Notes under the pieces: model-generated | Seen by the model: only the letters and a program-made list of their open reading frames with translations | What the model was told of the DNA's origin: nothing | The model's database searches: none | From: Sphingobium_A sp965228065 | GTDB lineage: Bacteria; Pseudomonadota; Alphaproteobacteria; Sphingomonadales; Sphingomonadaceae | Reading direction: 5' to 3' | Length of the DNA stretch: 64,000 nt | Assembly: GCA_965228065.1 (NCBI GenBank) | Contig: OZ245788.1 | Span: forward strand, 4,898,001-4,962,000 | Position numbers and translations under genes: made by a program | In this document: positions 35,983 to 42,831 of the stretch, in pieces | How the letters are laid out: every line of letters starts with the position of its first letter | How positions within the stretch are numbered: the first letter of the stretch is position 1

Positions 35983-38022
35983 TCAGCCTATCCGGTCGAC
36001 CAGTTCTGCCAGGCGAGCCGCGTCTATCGGTTCGGAACAGAGAAAGCCCTGATAATAGTTGCAGCCCTCGCGCGCGAGCAGCGCGAGTTGCGTTGCCGTC
36101 TCGACACCCTCCGCGATCACGCTCAGGCCCAGCGACCGCGCCATTTCGATCACGCCGCGTACCACCACCCTGTCGCGGCTCGAACCCTCGATATCCTCGG
36201 CCAGCTTCTTGTCGATCTTGAGATAATCGAGCGGCAGCGCCTTGAGATAGGCAAGACTCGAATAGCCCGTTCCGAAATCATCGATCGCGACGCGGCATCC
36301 GCCCGCACGCAGCGCAGCGAGCAACGCCGCCGCCTGCCCCAGATCCTCGATCAGGCCGCTCTCGGTGATCTCCACGGTCAACCGCCCGCGCGGAAAGCCG
36401 CTGTCATCGACCATCGCCAGGAAGCGTTCGGCAAAATCAGTCACCGCGATATCGGCGGCCGTGACGTTGACTGACAGTCTGAGCGTCGAAAGCCGCTCGG
36501 GCCATGCCGCGGCAAGCTCCACCGCGCGACGCTGGACATGTTCCGACAGTGGGACGAGATAGTCAGAGCGTTCCGCCGCGGCGAACAATGTCGACGCTCC
36601 CAACTCGCCCAGTTCGGGATGACGCCAGCGCGCCAACGCTTCCACGCCATCGATCCGCCCCGTCGTCACCGATACCTGCGGCTGAAAGACGATCTCGATC
36701 TCGCGTTGATCCAGGGCACGGCGCAGATCGACCTCCAGACGGGTGCCCAGTGCGACCGCAACCGCATCCGCGCCGCCGATCGCACGAACCGTGCCGCTCT
36801 CACCCGCCTTCGCTTCTGCCAGTGCCGCACTTGCCCGCCGCAGCAACGCGGTGGCATCGTCACCCTCTTCATGCGCCGTCGCCAGCCCGATGCGACACCC
36901 CAGCGGCACCATATGCTCGCCTGCCACGAACGGGCGGGTCAATGCGCGCGACAGTTCGTCGGCAAGCAATCTGGCCCGCTCCGCAGGCTCCCCTTCCTCG
37001 AGGCCGATCGCGAATTCCGCACCGGCGACGCGTGCGACCATGGTGCTGCGCCCGCCTGCCTCAATCGCGAAACGCTCGATCTGTCGCGCCGCGGATCGCA
37101 TCAGGCCGTCGCCCGTCGCCCGCCCGAAAGCGGCATTGATCATGTCGAATCGGCTGACCGCAAGCAGCAGCAGCGTCACAGGCGTGCCAGCGCCGAGCCG
37201 GGCATCAAGCCAGCGCCGCGCCGCAATGCCGTCGCGCAGGCCGGTCAGCGCATCGCGGCGACCGCGCGTCTCCGGTTCGTCGGTGCTGTCGAGCGCCTCT
37301 ATACTGCCGGCGATTGCGCCCTCGGCCTCAAGATGAAGATGATGTGCGACGCGTTCGCCGGACGGCAAGCGATGCGCGAACGCCGTTGTACGCGCGCCCG
37401 CCCTCAGGCGGCCAATGGCCGTGCGCGCGGCCGTGCGGCCTTCTGCATCCAGCAGGCGATAGAGCGACGCCAGGCCGTCCGGCTGCAGCGACAGCAGCCC
37501 CAGCCGCACACGAAACGGCTCGCCCAGCGTGACGCCATGGCCAGGCGTGTAGCGCCAACCCAGACCACCATCGCTTTCGGCGAGGATCCGGTCGCGGGCA
37601 TGCCACCCGCCGGACAGCCGGTCGCTGTGACGCTCCGCAAAGCGCAACGCCTGCGCGAATTCGGCCTCGTCGAACGGACTGGTCAGATAATGGGTGGCGC
37701 CAGCGGCGAAGAGCGAATCCAGTGCGCCGACATCGGCGCGCGCCACGATGACGAGCAGCGCCCCGGCATTGGCCTCGACCGGATCAGACAACAGTCGCGC
37801 CGCAGACAGCCCCTCCTCCAACGCGCCGCGCGTATCGACGACGGCGACGACAGCGCCGCTCGCGATGAATCGCCGCTCGACACCGTGGGGGCGACGCGCC
37901 GCGATCGCGCGCCAGCCCGCCTTTTCAGCCGAAGCGGCAAGCGCATCGCGATGCCGAAACGACAGCAGGAACAGCGGTGCTGGCTGAATCGGTTGCGGCA
38001 GATCGGATGGTCCAGTCGTCAC
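35983..38022 (-). CDS. GGDEF/EAL protein, probable c-di-GMP phosphodiesterase
   Basis: About 679 residues from a GTG at 38,022 preceded by GAGGGG; an ATG at 38,064 is the alternative. A degenerate receiver-like domain comes first, then a PAS-like segment. The GGDEF domain has a degraded active site (AGAEF in RVAGAEFAIGLEEG). The C-terminal EAL domain looks intact (DGVEALARWRHPELG, the DDFGTGYSSLAYLKALPLDY loop, EGVET). The most likely output is c-di-GMP hydrolysis, with the GGDEF domain regulatory. It is divergent from moaA. Confidence 0.88.
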   Translation of the reverse strand: MTTGPSDLPQPIQPAPLFLLSFRHRDALAASAEKAGWRAIAARRPHGVERRFIASGAVVAVVDTRGALEEGLSAARLLSDPVEANAGALLVIVARADVGALDSLFAAGATHYLTSPFDEAEFAQALRFAERHSDRLSGGWHARDRILAESDGGLGWRYTPGHGVTLGEPFRVRLGLLSLQPDGLASLYRLLDAEGRTAARTAIGRLRAGARTTAFAHRLPSGERVAHHLHLEAEGAIAGSIEALDSTDEPETRGRRDALTGLRDGIAARRWLDARLGAGTPVTLLLLAVSRFDMINAAFGRATGDGLMRSAARQIERFAIEAGGRSTMVARVAGAEFAIGLEEGEPAERARLLADELSRALTRPFVAGEHMVPLGCRIGLATAHEEGDDATALLRRASAALAEAKAGESGTVRAIGGADAVAVALGTRLEVDLRRALDQREIEIVFQPQVSVTTGRIDGVEALARWRHPELGELGASTLFAAAERSDYLVPLSEHVQRRAVELAAAWPERLSTLRLSVNVTAADIAVTDFAERFLAMVDDSGFPRGRLTVEITESGLIEDLGQAAALLAALRAGGCRVAIDDFGTGYSSLAYLKALPLDYLKIDKKLAEDIEGSSRDRVVVRGVIEMARSLGLSVIAEGVETATQLALLAREGCNYYQGFLCSEPIDAARLAELVDRIG

Positions 38023-38118
38023 GCAGCAATCCCCTCGCTGCCAATGATTAACAATGCCCTGCATCCGCGCAATCGCCTTTGTCTTGCGGGGTGCGCATGC
38101 AGCGCCTAGCTAGGCAGA

Positions 38119-39132
38119 ATGGAGACGGTGCAAAACCAACCAACCCCCCTGACCGACGGCCTTGGCCGCCGGATCACATATCTTCGCCTGTCGGTGACCG
38201 ACCGCTGCGATCTGCGCTGCCGCTACTGCATGTCGGAAAAGATGAGTTTCCTGCCGCGTAGCGCGATCCTGAGCCTCGAGGAGATGGAAGCGATCGCCGA
38301 TCGCTTCGTCGCCCGCGGCATCCGCAAGATCCGGCTGACCGGTGGAGAACCGCTCGTCCGCCGTGGTCTGGACCGGGTTGCGCGCCATATCGGCCGCCAT
38401 ATCGGTGCCGGCCTCGACGAACTGACGCTGACAACCAACGGCACGCGACTCGAAGACATGGCGGCTCCGCTGTTCGACGCCGGCATTCGCCGGATCAACG
38501 TCAGTCTCGACAGCCTCAGTCATGACCGTTTTCGTCACATCACGCGCTGGGGCGATCTCGACCTGATTCTCCGCGGTGTCGCCGCGGCCAAGGCGGCCGG
38601 GCTCGCGATCAAGATCAACATGGTCGCGCTCAAGGGCATGAACGAGGACGAGATCGAGCCGATGCTGCGCTGGTGCGGCGATGAGGGCTTCGACCTGACA
38701 TTGATCGAGACGATGCCGCTGGGCAATGTCGAGGAAGATCGGACCGACAGGTTCCTGCCGCTGACCGAAGTCCACGCCCGGTTGTCCGAGCGTTTCACGC
38801 TGATGCCGCTCGATATGACGACAGGCGGGCCGGCGCGCTACAGCCTGGTCGAGGAACTGGGCGTCCGTATCGGACTGATTTCCCCACTCACGCGCAATTT
38901 CTGCGATGGGTGCAACCGGGTCCGGCTCACCGCGTCGGGCAAACTCTATATGTGTCTTGGCCATGAGGATCGTGTCGACCTGAAAAAGGCTTTGAACGAG
39001 GGCGGCATGGATGCCGTCGACGATGCGATCGACACCGCGCTGCGGCTGAAGCCCGCGCGTCATGATTTCCGAATCGACACGCGGGGCGCGGCCCCGGCAG
39101 TCGAGCGTCACATGAGCGCCACCGGCGGATGA
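38119..39132 (+). CDS. moaA: GTP 3',8-cyclase MoaA
   Basis: Radical SAM enzyme catalysing the first step of molybdopterin synthesis. The SAM cluster motif is CDLRCRYC (Cys30, Cys34, Cys37). The second 4Fe-4S cluster is held by Cys262, Cys265 and Cys279 in NFCDGCNRVRL and LYMCLG. The protein is 337 residues and ends in the GG dipeptide conserved in MoaA. No other moa genes are in view. Its stop overlaps the next gene as ATGA, so it is probably co-translated with the NAD kinase. Confidence 0.96.
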   Translation: METVQNQPTPLTDGLGRRITYLRLSVTDRCDLRCRYCMSEKMSFLPRSAILSLEEMEAIADRFVARGIRKIRLTGGEPLVRRGLDRVARHIGRHIGAGLDELTLTTNGTRLEDMAAPLFDAGIRRINVSLDSLSHDRFRHITRWGDLDLILRGVAAAKAAGLAIKINMVALKGMNEDEIEPMLRWCGDEGFDLTLIETMPLGNVEEDRTDRFLPLTEVHARLSERFTLMPLDMTTGGPARYSLVEELGVRIGLISPLTRNFCDGCNRVRLTASGKLYMCLGHEDRVDLKKALNEGGMDAVDDAIDTALRLKPARHDFRIDTRGAAPAVERHMSATGG

Positions 39133-39920
39133 CTCCATCCGAGTCCTGGGCGGACAAGACACGCGGCCTCGTCGTGTCTCCGACCGAGGCCGCACAGCAA
39201 GCGGCCGTCGAGCTTCGCGAGATGTATAATTGGGTAGAGCCCGAGCGTGCCGACATGCTTGTCGTGCTCGGCGGCGACGGCTTCATGCTCCAGACGCTGC
39301 ACCAGATGCTCGAGCGCCGGCGAATCGTTCCCGTGTTCGGCATGAATCTCGGCACCGTCGGTTTTATCATGAACGAATGGCGTGCCGAACAGCTCGACAT
39401 GCGGATTGCGCGCACCAAGATGTTCAACGTGACGCCGCTGCGCATGGACGCGACGACGATCGATGGAGAGAGTTTCTCACTGCCCGCGATCAACGAAGTC
39501 TCGCTGCTGCGCGAGACACGCCAGACCGCGAAGATTGAAGTGTCGGTGAACGGCAATGCCGTGCTGCCCGAACTGGTCTGTGACGGCGTGCTCGTCGCGA
39601 CACCTGCCGGCTCCACTGCCTATAATTATTCGGCGGGTGGGCCGATCCTGCCACTGGGATCGACCCTGCTCAATCTCACGCCGATCAGCCCGTTCCGCCC
39701 GCGGCGCTGGCGCGGTGCCATCCTGCCCGAAAAGACCCGCTTCGGTTTCACCGTGCTCGATGCCGCCAAACGCCCGGTCAGCGCGGTCGCCGACCAGCGC
39801 GAAATCCGCGATGTCGCCAGGGTGGAGGTCGCGATCGACCGGTCCTGCACGCTCAGCCTGATGTTCGATCCCGAGCACGCATTGGACGACCGCATCGCGA
39901 TGGAACAGTTCGCGATTTAG
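39129..39920 (+). CDS. nadK: NAD kinase
   Basis: Phosphorylates NAD to NADP. The 263-residue protein has the catalytic GGDG motif (DMLVVLGGDGFMLQTLH), GMNLGTVGFIMNEW, the INEVSLLR loop and the glycine-rich LVATPAGSTAYNYSAGG signature. Its ATG overlaps the moaA stop. It is the last recognised chromosomal gene before tRNA-Asn. The 218 bp between them hold the tRNA promoter and no convincing ORF. Confidence 0.95.
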   Translation: MTPSESWADKTRGLVVSPTEAAQQAAVELREMYNWVEPERADMLVVLGGDGFMLQTLHQMLERRRIVPVFGMNLGTVGFIMNEWRAEQLDMRIARTKMFNVTPLRMDATTIDGESFSLPAINEVSLLRETRQTAKIEVSVNGNAVLPELVCDGVLVATPAGSTAYNYSAGGPILPLGSTLLNLTPISPFRPRRWRGAILPEKTRFGFTVLDAAKRPVSAVADQREIRDVARVEVAIDRSCTLSLMFDPEHALDDRIAMEQFAI

Positions 39921-40091
39921 CCGGGGCACGGCTCTGTAATTTCTGACGCACCGCTCGAACGAGCACGATTTTGGCTTCTGGCGTCGTTGCCCGAATGCCG
40001 GACAGCGATGGACCATGAGCCCAATTCTTCCGCGTCAGGGCCCCAAAAATCGGGGGTCTGAAACCTAATTTCAGAAGTGTCGAACGAGCCC

Positions 40092-40121
40092 TTGCCAAGC
40101 GGCGAATCTCGCTGCTATAGG
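40092..40121 (+). promoter_or_regulatory. tRNA-Asn promoter
   Basis: TTGCCA (40,092-40,097) and TATAGG (40,116-40,121) are 18 bp apart and end 17 bp before the tRNA, a good sigma-70 pattern for a stable RNA gene. Confidence 0.55.
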
Positions 40122-40138
40122 CCCGCCTCCGATAGCGT

Positions 40139-40213
40139 TCCCCGGTAGCTCAGCGGTAGAGCATCCGACTGTTAATCGGACGGCCGCCTGTTCGAATCAG
40201 GCCCGGGGAGCCA
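40139..40213 (+). tRNA. tRNA-Asn (GTT anticodon)
   Basis: A 75-nt cloverleaf with CCA encoded. The acceptor stem is TCCCCGG (40,139-40,145) paired with CCGGGGA (40,203-40,209), discriminator G. The D arm is GCTC-loop-GAGC. The anticodon arm is TCCGA-CTGTTAA-TCGGA with GTT reading Asn. The T arm is GCCTG-TTCGAAT-CAGGC. A recombinase gene on the opposite strand ends inside its 3' part, marking it as the integration site of the mobile element. Confidence 0.97.
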
Positions 40214-41768
40214 ATTCTAAAAGTGGGGGTTTTTTGCCCCCTTTTGGTGCTGGGCCGGAACCGCCAGTTCCGCCGATTTTTTCAAGAATTCCAAACGGTT
40301 CTCGGAACGTGACGGTCAGCGCTCCACCCGCGAATGACGAGTTCGATAATATCAAATTCAGAGCCCGCCGCTTGGTCGCCAAGGGCTGATCCGCAAACTG
40401 GTTGTGGGCGGTCCTCGCGAAATCCAGCAGCGCCAGACCATCATCAATCAGGTCGTCCTCGGCGGCATGCAAGCTCTCCATATCTCGCAGCGTCCGATCC
40501 CGCTCTTCACGCCAGGTCGCTGAAACCCGGTCGTGGAATTCGACCGTGACCCGCCCATCGATCTTGTCGAGGTAAAGAGTGTCCAATCGGTGTTGAAGGC
40601 GATCGGCCTCAGCCCGCAAGCGCTCAACCGATTCGTCGCGGTCGCGCCGCTCGTCTGCATGACTCTCACGGATGGCTCGCTCAATGAGCCGGAATGACGC
40701 ATCATCCAGCCGAAGCCGCCTGAGGACAGCTGCAAACTGCTCGTCGAGCGCCTCCTCCCGTATGTATCGTTCTGGGCAGCGCCCCTTGAACCTGGAGCAG
40801 TGGTAGTAGATGTATCGGCCCTTCTTGATCTCGGCCGTGACCGCGCAACCGCAGTGACCGCAGGTGATCAGTCCGGTGTAAGCAAATTGAAGCCGATTGC
40901 CGTGGACGTTGGAGATGCTCCGGCCATCCAGGATCTCTTGCACGTTGGACCAGGTGGCAAAGGTCGTCAGCGGAGTATGCGAGCCCTTGTAGAGTTTGCC
41001 CAGCCATTCGAACGAACCCGTGTAAATCCGGCTGCGTAGCATTGTGTTGATCGTGCTCACGCCCACTGGTTTTCCGCTCTTGCGGTACCGGAGGCCAGCC
41101 CGGACGGCCAATTGGGTAACTTCCTTGAGCGAATACTGGCCGCTCTCGAACCATTCGAACACGCGGGTCACCAACGGACCGATATCCGGATCGATTGTGA
41201 TGACCTTCTTGCCGAGCGGGCCCATCACATTCACATAACCGAGGGGAGCGAATGTCGGCCAAATCCCCTGCTCTGCCTTTTCGAGCATTCCCTTGCGGGT
41301 CTCCTCAGAGAGATTGTCGATGTAGTTCTTGGCCATCAAAACCTTGATGCCATGCATGAACTTCTCCGACGATCTCGAATCCCGAGAGAGAACGACATTC
41401 TCCTTCACGAAATGGATCTCGATATCCAATCCGTCGACCGTCACCCAATCCTTGAGGTTGCGGTAGAGCCTGTCGGTCTTCTCGACCAGAATCGTTCTGA
41501 CGCTCGGATGGGATCTGATGTAGCGAAGCATTTCCTCGAATCCGGTACGACCGGCGCGCTTCGCGGTTTCAACGTCAACATGTTCAGAGGCAATCGTTAT
41601 GCCGTTCTGAGCCGCATACTCTCGCATCAACTTCTGCTGTGCCGGGATAGAAAATCCTTCCTTCTCTTGCTCGCTGGTCGATACTCGTGCGTACATGACC
41701 GCCTTATTGCGTTCTTGAATGATACGCTTTGCCTTCGGTTGTACGATCTTTGCGCGGGGTCTCGTCAT
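40197..41768 (-). CDS. Large serine recombinase (site-specific integrase)
   Basis: 523 residues. The resolvase-type catalytic domain is at residues 20-160 (VMYARVSTSEQEKEGFSIPA, nucleophile Ser30; VEKTDRLYRNL). A recombinase domain follows, then a zinc ribbon (CGHCGCAVTAEIKKGRYIYY with a second Cys pair) and a coiled coil at about residues 365-450. This is the large-serine-integrase layout. AAGGAGG lies 9 bp before the ATG. Its stop codon (40,197-40,199) is inside tRNA-Asn, so the last codons are shared with the attachment site. It is the likely integrase/excisionase of the element. Confidence 0.93.
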   Translation of the reverse strand: MTRPRAKIVQPKAKRIIQERNKAVMYARVSTSEQEKEGFSIPAQQKLMREYAAQNGITIASEHVDVETAKRAGRTGFEEMLRYIRSHPSVRTILVEKTDRLYRNLKDWVTVDGLDIEIHFVKENVVLSRDSRSSEKFMHGIKVLMAKNYIDNLSEETRKGMLEKAEQGIWPTFAPLGYVNVMGPLGKKVITIDPDIGPLVTRVFEWFESGQYSLKEVTQLAVRAGLRYRKSGKPVGVSTINTMLRSRIYTGSFEWLGKLYKGSHTPLTTFATWSNVQEILDGRSISNVHGNRLQFAYTGLITCGHCGCAVTAEIKKGRYIYYHCSRFKGRCPERYIREEALDEQFAAVLRRLRLDDASFRLIERAIRESHADERRDRDESVERLRAEADRLQHRLDTLYLDKIDGRVTVEFHDRVSATWREERDRTLRDMESLHAAEDDLIDDGLALLDFARTAHNQFADQPLATKRRALNLILSNSSFAGGALTVTFREPFGILEKIGGTGGSGPAPKGGKKPPLLELAPRA

Positions 41769-41896
41769 CTCAATTACTCCTCCTTACCCCAATATACCAT
41801 CCATCCTCCCATTTTTGAAAGTCATCTGGCGAAGTTCGATATGTGAATTACTTGGGGTTGTTTGGTTTTCCTTGCAGTTGGCGGTTCCTCACGATC

Positions 41897-42244
41897 CTAT
41901 TGGCGACTGTCGAAAGCGGTGAAAAAATCCACGAAATCCCCCAGAAAGTTTCTCGCTTCATCGTCGCTGACAGGACGATCGAGGTGCTGTTCGAAATATG
42001 CTCTGGCGTCAGCGACTAGGGCGGCCGAGAACATCGCGCGTCTGGAAACCCGTCGCCTTCCAAAGCTAGGCGGAGTGTCATGCATCCCGGAGGCTACAGT
42101 CACTAAGGGTATTGGTGGCGGTTCGACGGGCTCTGGATCGTGCTCGGAATCGAATGCTGGAAGTGAGGCGACAACTTCTGCCCCTACGGGCGGTCGGGAT
42201 GGTGAATTGGCTCCCAGAACCTTCGGCCGACGACGACGCCTCAT
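41897..42244 (-). CDS. Small uncharacterised protein ending the transfer operon
   Basis: 115 residues from an ATG at 42,244 that overlaps the stop of the transglycosylase gene as TGATG; the frame is open to 42,358. The N-terminus is strongly basic (MRRRRRPKVLG), the middle is Pro-rich, and the C-terminus is helical (ARAYFEQHLDRPVSDDEARN). I do not recognise a family. Tight coupling to the transfer genes suggests a conjugation-related role. The 128 bp between it and the recombinase start is noticeably AT-richer than its surroundings. Confidence 0.6.
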   Translation of the reverse strand: MRRRRRPKVLGANSPSRPPVGAEVVASLPAFDSEHDPEPVEPPPIPLVTVASGMHDTPPSFGRRRVSRRAMFSAALVADARAYFEQHLDRPVSDDEARNFLGDFVDFFTAFDSRQ

Positions 42245-42831
42245 GGCGTAGTCACAGACACTGGCGACGGCCCCTTTGAGGGTCGAGCAAAGAGGCTGGC
42301 CCCGAACCGTCGCCGTAGATGAACGAGGAGGCTCGAGGTGTAGCGTTGTTGCCGCCATCCCGTGGGACTATGATAGACACCGATCGCCTTCCAATAGTCG
42401 CGCGTGGTGGCCAACCCGGAGAGGAATATCCAGCGCGCGGCTTCGACGTTGAAACAGGCATCCTGTTTCAACCAATGGCGGACATGTCGCTCCGGCCGAC
42501 CGGTGATCGTCGCCAGCCGCGGTACCCACCAGCTATTGACCTGCAATGGCCCGAGGTCGTGGCTGCCGTCGCTGTTTGCGACTTCCGCGCCAATCCAGCC
42601 GCCTTCCTGATCACGCAATCCCCAGAGCGTCTTGGCAAGCCAATTGCGGCCGGCAGCTGACCGGGCGATGCACGTCGCGACGATCTGCTCGTCGATCGTG
42701 TTTTGACGGGTCGTTCGGGCTTCCAGGGAATGGACAGGGAATGCGAACATCAGGGCAGCCAAGACCGCCCTGATGAAGATCGGCGCGAACCTGGGTGCAA
42801 AAGCGGCCCTAGTGATCATGGCCAGCCCCAT
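42241..42831 (-). CDS. VirB1-like lytic transglycosylase
   Basis: 196 residues with a signal-peptide-like N-terminus (IRAVLAALMFAFPVHSLEA) and an SLT-type catalytic domain. The catalytic glutamate sits in WGLRDQEGGWIG, and the GSHDLGPLQVNSWW motif corresponds to the GxxQ-x-N signature. Such enzymes open peptidoglycan locally during conjugative pilus or channel assembly. Its start lies within the end of the relaxase gene; 42,831 is used, with 42,819 as alternative. Its stop overlaps the next gene. Confidence 0.8.
   Translation of the reverse strand: MGLAMITRAAFAPRFAPIFIRAVLAALMFAFPVHSLEARTTRQNTIDEQIVATCIARSAAGRNWLAKTLWGLRDQEGGWIGAEVANSDGSHDLGPLQVNSWWVPRLATITGRPERHVRHWLKQDACFNVEAARWIFLSGLATTRDYWKAIGVYHSPTGWRQQRYTSSLLVHLRRRFGASLFARPSKGPSPVSVTTP

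Noticed and set aside
36538..38109. 523-codon open frame on the plus strand
   Set aside because: Antisense to the GGDEF/EAL gene, whose catalytic motifs are clear.
39853..40098. Minus-strand frame between the NAD kinase gene and tRNA-Asn
   Set aside because: It overlaps the NAD kinase 3' end and the tRNA promoter region; there is no ribosome-binding site or family resemblance.
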